Source: Clostridiales bacterium (GTDB taxonomy: Bacteria; Bacillota; Clostridia; Oscillospirales; CAG-382). Taken from it: 55,915 nucleotides of DNA. The stretch's first letter is position 1; every line of letters starts with the position of its first letter. Shown here piece by piece: positions 10,601 through 18,548 of the stretch. The stretch lies in NCBI GenBank assembly GCA_003343885.1, contig QAKH01000021.1:1-55915 (forward strand). Reading direction: 5' to 3'. The notes beneath the pieces were generated by a model. That model ran no database searches and was not told the origin of the DNA. It saw nothing but the letters and a program-made list of their open reading frames with translations. A program made the translations under genes and the position numbers.

Positions 10601-13600
10601 GGATAAAAGGCGGAGGCGGCGGAATTTCAGACCTTTACGACACCATATTCATGACAGATTCAGTACCGCCGCTTAAGCTTATTCTGACTGCAAGCTTCAG
10701 TATTGTGCAGGTGTTGGACGGAAAGGCAACCTTATCTGTCGGCGCCACAGGCATAAGCTTAAAAGCTGAGGACCTTAAGATTTTCGGAACGATTGAGGCA
10801 ATCAAAAAAATCAGTTTGGGGCTTGAATGGTACCCCGGAATTGATTTGCAGGCATCTATATCGGTAAATCTGTTCAACGGCGTTATACAGGGCGGCGGAT
10901 ATATCGTCCTTATCGGTGAGAATTACACCGATTGGTTCTTTGAAATGTTTGCCCATGCGTCGGTTAATGTGCCCCAATCAATACCTGTTTTCGGAGGAAT
11001 GACAGTTGCCGGAGCGGACCTTGGTATCAGTACCGAAAAGATTTGGGGAAATGTCGAGATATTGTCCATTCGTGTTGGAATTGCCTATTACTGGGGTGAC
11101 AACGAGGTCGACTTCGGAACAGGAGATTCTCTTGCCAAACCGTCCTTCCCGTCATTGTTAGGTCACGAGGATGTACCGGTGTATTATGACGATGAGCGCG
11201 ACCAGACGCTGTATGCCCGGTTCGGTACAAACATTACCTATGTTTGCCGGGCAGAGCTTTTGGATACTTCCGAAATACCCAGACTTCTTGACGCAAGCAT
11301 ATCATCAAGCGCCGATTTGGTTCTGCATAAGTTCAATCTCGGAAACTATACCAACGGCTCAGCGGCAATAGTTCAAATCAATTATGACGCCGCAAGCCCT
11401 GATGAAGCAAAGCAGACAGCGCAAAGCTTTAAGGTAAATACAAGCATGGATATGAGCGGAAACGCATATAACAATGTTTTGTATGACGGAACCAATATGG
11501 ATAGCGCAAATACAAATATTACCTTTGATTCGGAAACGGGTAAAGCTTCTTACGCCTTTACTGTGACCGACGCAGATTGCTATGACATGGATTGGTATAT
11601 TTCTACCGGCACAACAAAAGCAAGCGTTATCCTTTATAACGTCGATCCGCTTCCTGAGCTTACAAGTATAAGCGGAACCATTAGCGGCAACGAGCTTGAT
11701 GTTACCTGGAGCGGTATAAAGACAAATGAGCTTGATAAAATCAGCTTCTATCTGTCAGAAAGCAATGATCCGGCTGCGGATAACGGCGGCAGACTTATAG
11801 AGATTGTTGATGATATGGCTGTCCTTTCATTAACAGGAACAAAACTTACTGTTCCTGCCGATATGCCGTCGGGTGAATATTACCTGCGTGCGGTATATTC
11901 TAAAGAAGACGCCGTAAACAGCGCGGTTTACAGTACCGAAAAAATAACATTTACCAACAGCAATATGCCGAAAAATGCGACAATTTCCGACTCTTATCCG
12001 GCAGGTAACCTGGAACTCGGAGTTATTATCGCAGAAACGGACGATACAAATACGACAGGATATACTGCGACAGTATATAACGAGGACGGCACCCCCACAG
12101 ACGTAAGCGGTCTTAATTATGACAAGGCGGTAACAGGGGAGACCGTTATAACAATCGGCGGAAGCTACACCGGAATAGATGAAGACGGCAATGAAGAGAA
12201 AAAGGGCCTTGTCGCCGGCAAAAAATATAAGGTCGGCGTTACACCGTATTGTCTGATGGATACAAACGGCAACGGCGAGAACGATACAGTAGTTTACGGA
12301 GACGAAGTACTGACAGGCCTTATAACCATGCCTGAAATGACAACGCCGGAAGTTACAATACAAGCCGACGCAGAGAAAAAGGATATTTCCGAAAGCGTGA
12401 TGGCTGACCATGACAACGATCCGAATACGCCTGCCATAGAAGTATCCGTTACAAGAGAAACGTATACCGCAAGCGATATTACCTTTACGGCATCTGTTAC
12501 CGAAAATGTAACCGGAGAATGGGGCGTTGACGGAGGCCTTACGGCTGACAGCGACGGATACAGAAGCGGAGCATACGGCACCTTTACGGATACCGCAAGC
12601 ATTTCTGTTCCGCTTAAGGATCTGAGCGATGGCAGACACACTCTTACAATCAGAGGTAAGGACAATCAGGGCGACGGGTTCCAATACAGCTACCGGTTTG
12701 ACGTTGATACAACTCCTCCAAGACTCATGCTTTCTTCTCCGCTCAACGGAAGCACATTCTCCAAGGACGGAAAACTTACCGTAAGCGGCGTAACGGATTA
12801 TGACGCAATATTCACGATAACCTCTGACGGAACCGAAATCTGCTCCGGTAAAACGGTAGAAGAGCTCGGCGGAAACATAGATAAGGACGGTATATTTAAC
12901 TTTACTGTCGATACATATGCTCCAAATGACGCATCTCAAAGGGATATCGTGATAACGGCTGCTGACGCCGCAGGAAATGTTCTTTCAGAAAATGTAAGCG
13001 TTATTCACGGCGGCCTTGCTGAGCTGAAAAGTGTGAAGATACTTGTCGACGGAAATGTGATAAATAACGGTAACATACCGGCAGTCGAAGATGATACGAC
13101 AATCAAACTTTCGCTTGCCGGAGTAACCGAAGACGGAACGGTATTTAAACTTACAGGCTCAAATATTATCTGGAGAGCTTTAGCGGTAGAGGGCGACGCC
13201 TATATCGATGCTGACGGAAACCTTGAAATTGGCAGATCTTCACACGGTATTGTGGAGGGCGGCCTTGAGGTAACAAAGGGCGCTTATATAACAGACGCCG
13301 TAAGCTTCGGAGCAGCGACGGAAACCGGTACTGTAACAGTAATATCAACTGTCGGCGGAACAGTTACAGGCGGCGGAAGATACTCTGTCGGAGATATAGT
13401 AAAGCTTACTGCAACGCCTGATAACGGTTATTCCTTTGAGGGCTGGGAGATTACAGGCGCCGAAGTTTCAGATACAAGCTTGGCTGAAATAAGCTTTGTA
13501 ATGCCTGATGGAGCGGTAAGCGCAACGGCAAAATTCAAAGCTAAAGGATACGGAAGCGTCACAGCGTCTGGCGGCGACAAGCCGGAAGAAACGGAAACGG

Positions 13601-14370
13601 ATTCGGATATTCTGGCAACCATTACGGCTGAAGAAGGCGAATTCGTCACGTACAAATTAACAAAAGCGGTTGACGATGAAAATAAAGTTGTTGCACAGTA
13701 CAGCACAGACGGCGGCAAAACGTATAAAACCGTCGCAAAATGCGCCGTAATAGACGGAGTGTTTACATTCATCGCTCCATATACTGCAACATACAGAATT
13801 GTTGAAGCCGACGGAATCAAGTTTGACGATGTCAAGGAGTCGGACTGGGCATACGATTATGTTGACTTTGCTTCCGTAAGAGAAATTGTGAGCGGAATAG
13901 GAAATAACCTGTATGATCCCGAGGGAACAATGACAAGAGCTATGTTTGTAACAATGCTCGGAAGAATCCACGGAAACCTGGGCTCATATGAAGAACACAG
14001 CTTCTCGGATGTAGAGGAAGGCTCATGGTATGAGGAATACGTGTCGTGGGCGTCACATAACGGTATTATCAAGGGCTATGATGCAGAAAACTTCGGTCCG
14101 GATGACAGCATTACCAGAGAACAGATCTGCGCTATGCTTTACCGCTATATTCTGTTCGAAGGCTGTGAGACGGCAAGCGGAACGCTTGAGGAATTCACGG
14201 ATCATGACTTGATAAGTGATTGGGCGAGTGAGTCTGTATCGGCAGTCAAAGGCTTTGAAATCATAAAAGGCTATGAGGACGGAAGCTTCAGACCGCAGGG
14301 ACTTGCGACCAGAGCGGAAGCCGCAACAATGTTTACAAGACTCATTTACACATTGCTCAAAAACAGATAA
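7672..14370 (+). CDS. Giant SLH-anchored surface protein (2232 aa)
   Basis: This is a secreted wall-associated protein. A signal peptide covers about residues 1-28 (MKRIIACLLSVVMILGFIP). The N-terminal ~750 residues are beta-rich and unassigned. Residues ~780-1160 are a distinct glycine- and aromatic-rich beta region with repeated alternating hydrophobic strands. Fibronectin/Ig-like modules follow from ~1330, including a DTTPPRLML module near 1678. An InlB/Flg_new-type bacterial repeat (GGTVTGGGRYSVGD...GYSFEGWE) lies near 1886. Three SLH domains start near 2047, 2110 and 2173 and end the protein. SLH domains are known to bind pyruvylated secondary wall polymers. The ATG follows GGGGG and lies 12 bases after the upstream giant gene, so the two are almost certainly co-transcribed. 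A structural or adhesive surface role is likely, but I do not recognise a catalytic domain. Confidence 0.87.
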   Translation: MKRIIACLLSVVMILGFIPIDSMIAIALEQEREAYSLDNGYIRVQVSKENGGFVINTVNGDTLKKSDNNKKLLFHTGEYDTSFVSFRVTEEDGTQKDFIFGGKYGDSSDPSHKGVTVTQATENSEIIATWSVESYTFTQIISLANESSNEHGMVSLSLSASNNSGNDANIKARVLLDTALGGNDFGTYQAVDEDSVTHSIYTEQILDGTDYPIPQNFYCLDNIFNTSITAFSVNSPQAMPYQVAFGHWNNLAASLFDFTPDTSMDFTKKNNDYLTADSAYALYYDMGNVGSTPASMVTYYGVYSHKDVPAAEKFTVDVSVPLRLELNDARDDYVRQTDEGVADFTAGVTFENYVTDTAENYENLSLVVRTTENLRSLGDMGAENNSQFGSTDPFIITYTNVNVGDINSKTLYFQANVTDAAAYERITIGIYDTSETQGAIVEEKKLGEKVSYILLPSGDGSIPHVSFTEMTPKIIYSSGTRHLYVTVKNAALLDNRGNWNLVARSVDGKTSQTISHEFISIKDGVMDVAIDDSVELAPGSWYLQLEWTDAAVSEDVIQEEYQKQTATCLNFTVSEDIKYKNDSYGILTVVKYKSGGNFTYKINSFRDEEAFNTFKNAGGYDEILLIFRGEFSKSTYTLEDGVSKRTYYTATSTKKVNEDTREYEVDNCVNINGAMDFENGKMSVYYEKDDPEGQEPTSDVIVEFDGELLTSNARTSIWTGKSGLTRLEQGKSYSLVPYDKNGVRDKNFNDNTIMLVWPTTYSVGQTIAGMVFNMAFGELGVMKEDNGTEIGRVISFSAKLDLSFTKAPEPSSQSLAENPDQSLSTTYWQKIKDFWSNYKEAQSVDSYIYTNNDALYRTYDWSHIDESGGNNKEIAASVMVRDILYGCGQGFVGVNFKVEIGIKNYIAALPKVTGTLEVNTINDWSFKFDGSMSLARFSLEAKLSFKSRNDVPVPDDIYFYIGGFDPGINIDGCGVVWIKGGGGGISDLYDTIFMTDSVPPLKLILTASFSIVQVLDGKATLSVGATGISLKAEDLKIFGTIEAIKKISLGLEWYPGIDLQASISVNLFNGVIQGGGYIVLIGENYTDWFFEMFAHASVNVPQSIPVFGGMTVAGADLGISTEKIWGNVEILSIRVGIAYYWGDNEVDFGTGDSLAKPSFPSLLGHEDVPVYYDDERDQTLYARFGTNITYVCRAELLDTSEIPRLLDASISSSADLVLHKFNLGNYTNGSAAIVQINYDAASPDEAKQTAQSFKVNTSMDMSGNAYNNVLYDGTNMDSANTNITFDSETGKASYAFTVTDADCYDMDWYISTGTTKASVILYNVDPLPELTSISGTISGNELDVTWSGIKTNELDKISFYLSESNDPAADNGGRLIEIVDDMAVLSLTGTKLTVPADMPSGEYYLRAVYSKEDAVNSAVYSTEKITFTNSNMPKNATISDSYPAGNLELGVIIAETDDTNTTGYTATVYNEDGTPTDVSGLNYDKAVTGETVITIGGSYTGIDEDGNEEKKGLVAGKKYKVGVTPYCLMDTNGNGENDTVVYGDEVLTGLITMPEMTTPEVTIQADAEKKDISESVMADHDNDPNTPAIEVSVTRETYTASDITFTASVTENVTGEWGVDGGLTADSDGYRSGAYGTFTDTASISVPLKDLSDGRHTLTIRGKDNQGDGFQYSYRFDVDTTPPRLMLSSPLNGSTFSKDGKLTVSGVTDYDAIFTITSDGTEICSGKTVEELGGNIDKDGIFNFTVDTYAPNDASQRDIVITAADAAGNVLSENVSVIHGGLAELKSVKILVDGNVINNGNIPAVEDDTTIKLSLAGVTEDGTVFKLTGSNIIWRALAVEGDAYIDADGNLEIGRSSHGIVEGGLEVTKGAYITDAVSFGAATETGTVTVISTVGGTVTGGGRYSVGDIVKLTATPDNGYSFEGWEITGAEVSDTSLAEISFVMPDGAVSATAKFKAKGYGSVTASGGDKPEETETDSDILATITAEEGEFVTYKLTKAVDDENKVVAQYSTDGGKTYKTVAKCAVIDGVFTFIAPYTATYRIVEADGIKFDDVKESDWAYDYVDFASVREIVSGIGNNLYDPEGTMTRAMFVTMLGRIHGNLGSYEEHSFSDVEEGSWYEEYVSWASHNGIIKGYDAENFGPDDSITREQICAMLYRYILFEGCETASGTLEEFTDHDLISDWASESVSAVKGFEIIKGYEDGSFRPQGLATRAEAATMFTRLIYTLLKNR

Positions 14371-14387
14371 GATAAACTAATAAGCCT

Positions 14388-15803
14388 ATGAAAAAAGCAC
14401 TGATTTTTCTCATATTACTTCTAACGATTTTTACGACAGAGGCGGCATTTGCCGCCCCTGTCACAATCGGCGTGATTGATACGGGAATAACACAAAAAGA
14501 AGATATTTTTGACAGCGCGAGGATAATTGACGGCAAAAACTATGTTTCGGAAAGCGACGGCACAGTTGACAAGGTAGGTCACGGAACAAGAGTAGCCGGC
14601 CTGATTATCGGCACACTTGACGGAGAGATAGTTTCTCCGTCAAAAGAAAGTCAAATCGTACCTTTGGTATACTATTCGGAGTATCCGTCGGGAGTTGCGC
14701 TGAACGGAGGCATTGATGCAATTTGCGGTGCAATATATGATGCGATTGATATATATGGCTGTAAAGTCATCAATATAAGCAGCGGCGTTCCGAAGGAAAA
14801 CGACGAGTTGAAAAAAGCTGTCGATTATGCAGAAGAAAAAGGCGTTTTGATTGTATCGGCGAGCGGAAACGACGCAGGGACAATCTATTATCCTGCCGCA
14901 TATAACACGGTTATCGGAGTGGGAAGTCACAACGAGAATCTTGAGCCTTCTGACTTTTCATGCAGCGGAAACGGAATTGATTTTCTTTTTTCAGGTGAAA
15001 ATATAAAAGCTGTTTCCATAAAAAATGCCGATGATTACGAAATTGTGGAGGGCTCATCTTATTCGGCGGCTCTGATTACTGCACATGCCGCCGCGGCACT
15101 CGAAGTCTATCCGGAGCTTTTACCTCATCAGATACGGTATTTTATGAGAATAAGCTGTGATGATATATGCGGCGAAGGATATGACGAAAAAAGCGGATAC
15201 GGCATATTTGATCCGGTGCTGTTTTATGAGAATTTAAGCCTTTTTGACAAAGGCGAAATCTCCTGCTTTTCCGATGTAAAAAAAGATGACTGGTATTACG
15301 GAAGTATTTGCTATGCTGAACAAAACAGACTGCTTTCCGGGGTATCAGACACCGAATTTGCGCCAAATGAGCCCTTGACAAGAGCAGAACTTATAACAGC
15401 TCTTTACCGTGCCGACGGTCAGAGTGGATTTGATATGAGCGTTGCTCCGTTTACAGACGTTGAAAGTGGTTCGGAATGCGAAAGCGCAGTAATCTGGGCA
15501 CAGCAAAACGGTATTGTAAAGGGCGTTTCCGAAACCGAATTTGCGCCTGACGAAAACATAACCCGTGAACAAGCAGCTGTAATTATTTACAGGTATGCCA
15601 AGCTGAAAAACATAGTGCCCGAAAGCGAATTGACAATACGGCTTGACTATGCGGATTCAGAACATATTTCAGACTATGCCTGCGAAGCGGTTGTGTATTG
15701 CACGATTGCGGAAATTATGCAAGGATGCGAAAACAACATATTTGCTCCGAAAGCAAGTCTGACAAGATCTGAAGCGGCGGCAATATTGCAAAGACTTTTT
15801 TAA
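14388..15803 (+). CDS. SLH-anchored subtilisin-like serine protease (S8)
   Basis: This is a predicted surface serine endopeptidase. The signal peptide is about residues 1-22 (ending AAFA). The S8 triad is visible: Asp31 in VIDTG, His65 in GHGTRVAG and Ser224 in GSSYSA, with the oxyanion Asn161 in SASGND. Asp31 lies only about nine residues after the predicted signal cleavage, so there is no room for the usual I9-type propeptide. The GSSYSA active-site motif departs from the common GTSMA. Three SLH domains occupy roughly residues 290-471 (SDVKKDDWYYG; TDVESGSECESA; ADSEHISDYA). The gene begins 17 bases after the SLH giant gene with a weak ribosome site, suggesting translational coupling. Processing or turnover of the two upstream giants, or shaving of host or plant protein, are plausible inferred roles. 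Confidence 0.88.
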   Translation: MKKALIFLILLLTIFTTEAAFAAPVTIGVIDTGITQKEDIFDSARIIDGKNYVSESDGTVDKVGHGTRVAGLIIGTLDGEIVSPSKESQIVPLVYYSEYPSGVALNGGIDAICGAIYDAIDIYGCKVINISSGVPKENDELKKAVDYAEEKGVLIVSASGNDAGTIYYPAAYNTVIGVGSHNENLEPSDFSCSGNGIDFLFSGENIKAVSIKNADDYEIVEGSSYSAALITAHAAAALEVYPELLPHQIRYFMRISCDDICGEGYDEKSGYGIFDPVLFYENLSLFDKGEISCFSDVKKDDWYYGSICYAEQNRLLSGVSDTEFAPNEPLTRAELITALYRADGQSGFDMSVAPFTDVESGSECESAVIWAQQNGIVKGVSETEFAPDENITREQAAVIIYRYAKLKNIVPESELTIRLDYADSEHISDYACEAVVYCTIAEIMQGCENNIFAPKASLTRSEAAAILQRLF

Positions 15804-15904
15804 ACCGAACAGTTAAAAAGATAAAAAGCTAAAACCTCGTGTCAGCGAAGAATGTTCCGCTTAAAACCGGAGATAGCCGGACTATATTATTATATGTATA
15901 TATG

Positions 15905-15956
15905 TTGACAAAGCCGCCCTTTTATGGTAAAGTAATGCCGTAATAGGGCGGTTTTT
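15905..15956 (+). promoter_or_regulatory. Candidate promoter overlapping a terminator-like hairpin
   Basis: TTGACA at 15905-15910 is followed after 17 bases by TAAAGT at 15928-15933, a good sigma-A type promoter for the lipoprotein gene at 16062. The same stretch also has AAGCCGCCC (15911-15919) and GGGCGG plus five T (15946-15956), which could pair as a long-looped intrinsic terminator for the surface operon. Both readings fit the position and the sequence alone does not separate them. Confidence 0.45.
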
Positions 15957-16061
15957 GGAATATCGGAACAGCCGTAAAAAATTCAGATGCTTGCCATAGA
16001 TATAAATGAACTGATTATATTATGAATTTAGTAACACGAATTTTGTAAGGAGTGTCGAATA

Positions 16062-16469
16062 GTGAAAAAAACGGTTATCTTATTAGCGGCTCTTTTAATG
16101 CTTCTTTCCTTTGCTTCCTGCTCGGGGACTATAAAATCAAGCGAGGCAAAAGAACAGATACGAAACTATTTTGACGCTGTGGAAGAAAAGAATTATGCTC
16201 TCGCCGACACATTCCTTCATCCTGATTCTGCGATTGAGTCGGAAGTTTTTTTCGGAGAGTTGGAAAGCAAGCGCAATTTTGATTGTTCAAACATAGAGAT
16301 AGAAAGATATACGGGCTTTTCTACGAAACTGTATTTAAGCACCGTGAGCGGTACAACATATTCCTTGAAAATGGACGCCATTATCGGTGATGAACCTGTT
16401 GCATTAGAGGTTCAGCTTGTAAAGAACAGAAATGGTTTCGGAATTAACAGTATACATATCCGGTTTTGA
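16062..16469 (+). CDS. Small lipoprotein of unknown function (135 aa)
   Basis: The GTG start is supported by AAGGAG nine bases upstream. The protein opens with a lipoprotein signal peptide whose hydrophobic segment ends at a lipobox-like FASC near residue 20, so it is probably lipid-anchored on the outer face of the membrane. The mature part (about 115 residues) starts with a helix, SSEAKEQIRNYFDAVEEKNYALADTFLHPDS, followed by beta strands. This order is reminiscent of NTF2-like or DUF5104/DUF4878-type small lipoproteins, but I cannot assign it to a family with certainty. It is monocistronic, with its own candidate promoter and a terminator at 16551. Confidence 0.7.
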   Translation: MKKTVILLAALLMLLSFASCSGTIKSSEAKEQIRNYFDAVEEKNYALADTFLHPDSAIESEVFFGELESKRNFDCSNIEIERYTGFSTKLYLSTVSGTTYSLKMDAIIGDEPVALEVQLVKNRNGFGINSIHIRF

Positions 16470-16550
16470 TTTAATTTTCTTTTCTTTATCAAATTCTTGT
16501 CTTTGGTGAAAGATCGTTTTATTTGTTTTTTTGAATATTTGTTACTCAGA

Positions 16551-16588
16551 GAGCTTCAAGGCGCAGATTCGCCTGAAGTTCTTTTTTT
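16551..16588 (+). terminator. Intrinsic terminator after the lipoprotein gene
   Basis: GAGCTTCAAGGCG pairs with CGCCTGAAGTTC (one bulged A, one G-T pair) around the loop CAGATT and is followed directly by seven T. It lies about 80 bases after the lipoprotein stop codon. Confidence 0.85.
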
Positions 16589-16703
16589 GTCTGGAATTTT
16601 TATTATATATTCTCAGTCCTTTTTGATTAACGTGCATACATATCATATATGAAATTTGGTAATGATATTAACCGGATAATTATTGAGCGCAAAATGAGGG
16701 ACT

Positions 16704-17171
16704 ATGAATAAAGAAAACAAAAATATCCATAATCAAAAGGCCAAAAGTTCGATTGTAAGTACTCTTGTTTCAAAACCGGCAGAGTATATTTTCGTCTTTT
16801 TCTTAGGGGCATTGACATATTTGGGTATAGAATTACTGTGGCGCGGGTATAGCCATATAACAATGTTTTTTGCGGGCGGAATATGTTTTGCGGCTGTCTA
16901 CCTGTCGGAAAAGAAATACTGTTCGCTATGTATCTTGTATCGGTGCGTGTACTGTGCTGTGCTGATAACCGGAATTGAGTTTGCCTTCGGAGTTGTGTTT
17001 AATATTATACTCGGACTCAATGTTTGGGACTATTCTGATATGCCGTTCAATTTACTCGGCCAGATATGCCCCCGTTTTTTCCTTGCCTGGATGGCAATTT
17101 CTCTTCCTGCGTTTGCAATTTGCCGGCGTATCAGGGCGTTGTTCGTAAAAATCAGGCAACAATTTGCATAA
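16704..17171 (+). CDS. CmpB-like four-TM membrane protein (putative ABC-transporter type IV family)
   Basis: This 155-residue protein has four hydrophobic segments, at roughly residues 27-47, 52-68, 78-104 and 123-143. The segment with LGLNVWDYSDMPFNLLGQICPRFFLAWMAIS matches the pattern I know for PF06541 (ABC_trans_CmpB), a family of small clostridial membrane proteins named for ABC transport but of unproven function. No ATP-binding partner is adjacent. The ATG follows GAGGG at a short distance. It sits alone between the lipoprotein terminator and the serC promoter. Confidence 0.72.
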   Translation: MNKENKNIHNQKAKSSIVSTLVSKPAEYIFVFFLGALTYLGIELLWRGYSHITMFFAGGICFAAVYLSEKKYCSLCILYRCVYCAVLITGIEFAFGVVFNIILGLNVWDYSDMPFNLLGQICPRFFLAWMAISLPAFAICRRIRALFVKIRQQFA

Positions 17172-17228
17172 AACAGGGTGACGCTCTTTCAAAAATATAA
17201 TAAGTTTGACGGAATTTGCATATTATTA

Positions 17229-17257
17229 TTGACAATGAATGATGCTGGTTGTATAAT
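17229..17257 (+). promoter_or_regulatory. Consensus sigma-A promoter of serC
   Basis: TTGACA at 17229-17234 and TATAAT at 17252-17257 are separated by exactly 17 bases, a full consensus match. It lies 59 bases upstream of the serC ATG, which has its own GGAGG nine bases before the start. Confidence 0.85.
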
Positions 17258-17315
17258 TTAAGTAACCGTTAATTCAAAATGGTTTTATTTTCATAAACTA
17301 CGGAGGTTTTATGTA

Positions 17316-18395
17316 ATGAGCAGAATTTATAATTTTTCCGCTGGTCCGTCCATGCTTCCGCTTGAAGTACTTGAACAAGCAGCAGCCGAGATGACAGACT
17401 ATAACGGGTCAGGAATGTCGGTTATGGAGATGAGCCATCGATCTCCCGTTTATGATGCCATAATCAAACAGACCGAGGCTGATTTCAGAACTCTTATGAA
17501 TATCCCGGATAACTATAAGGTCCTCTTCCTTCAGGGCGGCGCTTCAACTCAGTTTGCGGCAGTTCCGCTTAACCTTATGAAAACCGGTAAGGCAGACTAT
17601 GTTGTTTCAGGTCAGTTTTCAAAGAAAGCCTATAAGGAAGCTCAGAAGTACGGCGACGCTAAGTGCATAGCTTCTTCTGAGGATAAGACTTTCTCTTATA
17701 TCCCCGAGGTTACTCCGGATATGGTTCGTCCCGACGCTGATTACGTACATATTTGCTATAACAATACAATTTTCGGAACCAAGTTCCCCAAAGTTCCCGA
17801 CGTTGGCGGAAAGGTGCTTGTCGCTGACATGTCTTCCTGCATAACAAGCGAGCCGGTCAATGTTTCGGATTTCGGCGTTATTTATGCCGGCGCACAGAAA
17901 AATATGGCTCCCGCAGGTCTTACCGTCGTTATAATCCGTGAAGATCTTATGGGATACGCTCGTCCGGAAACTCCTACCATGCTCGATTATAAGATAATGG
18001 CGGATAACGATTCAATGTATAACACGCCTCCTTGCTACACGATTTATGTTGCAGGTCTTGTATATAAATGGGCGCTCAAGAACGGCGGACTTACAGCAAT
18101 GAAAGAGAGAAACGAGAAGAAAGCAGCTCTGCTTTACGATTACCTCGATTCTTCCAAACTCTTTAAGCCGACCGCAGATAAAGCTTACCGTTCAATGATG
18201 AACGTTTGCTTCGTTACCGGTGACGCAGACCTTGACAAGAAGTTTTGCAAGGAAGCAGAAGCTAACGGACTTTCCAATCTTAAAGGACACAGAAGCGTCG
18301 GCGGCATGAGAGCTTCAATATATAACGCAATGCCGTGTGAGGGCGTAGAGAAGCTCGTTGAGTTCATGAAGAAATTTGAAAAAGAAAACGGCTGA
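17316..18395 (+). CDS. serC: Phosphoserine aminotransferase
   Basis: This is a PLP enzyme that converts 3-phosphohydroxypyruvate and glutamate to O-phosphoserine and 2-oxoglutarate in the cytoplasm. At 359 residues it has the usual SerC length. It starts with the family signature YNFSAGPSMLP, has HRSPVYDAI near residue 41 and LFLQGGASTQFA near residue 69, and carries the PLP-lysine context YAGAQKNMAPAGLTVVI near residue 190. The C-terminus ends with the typical GHRSVGGMRASIYNAMP. A perfect promoter precedes it and serA follows after 153 bases. These are two of the three serine-pathway enzymes. No serB is nearby. Confidence 0.97.
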   Translation: MSRIYNFSAGPSMLPLEVLEQAAAEMTDYNGSGMSVMEMSHRSPVYDAIIKQTEADFRTLMNIPDNYKVLFLQGGASTQFAAVPLNLMKTGKADYVVSGQFSKKAYKEAQKYGDAKCIASSEDKTFSYIPEVTPDMVRPDADYVHICYNNTIFGTKFPKVPDVGGKVLVADMSSCITSEPVNVSDFGVIYAGAQKNMAPAGLTVVIIREDLMGYARPETPTMLDYKIMADNDSMYNTPPCYTIYVAGLVYKWALKNGGLTAMKERNEKKAALLYDYLDSSKLFKPTADKAYRSMMNVCFVTGDADLDKKFCKEAEANGLSNLKGHRSVGGMRASIYNAMPCEGVEKLVEFMKKFEKENG

Positions 18396-18410
18396 TCATT
18401 TGCAGGTTAT

Positions 18411-18522
18411 GCTCCGGTATGACGCCGGAGCAGCCTTGCTTTTAAGTAAATGATATCCTTGCCTTGCCGTGAGGCACCGGAACGAGCCGCAAAGTGAGCC
18501 GTTCTTTCCGGGATAACACACG
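18411..18522 (+). promoter_or_regulatory. Hairpin-rich serC-serA leader
   Basis: GCTCCGG-TATGACG-CCGGAGC (18411-18431) forms a 7-bp hairpin without a following T run. A second pair, CCGGAA and TTCCGG, encloses two GAGCCG direct repeats between about 18477 and 18522. This could be a processing or attenuation site that adjusts serA relative to serC. I recognise no known riboswitch class. Confidence 0.35.
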
Positions 18523-18548
18523 TATTGTGATATGAAAGGGAAAAAGCT

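Noticed and set aside
11830..12939. Long antisense reading frame of 369 codons
   Set aside because: It lies opposite the coding frame of the SLH giant protein, has no ribosome site and gives a Cys/Arg-rich composition typical of shadow frames.
18396..18548. Riboswitch or T-box between serC and serA
   Set aside because: Hairpins exist, but I see no T-box sequence, no glycine or SAM aptamer core and no terminator alternative.
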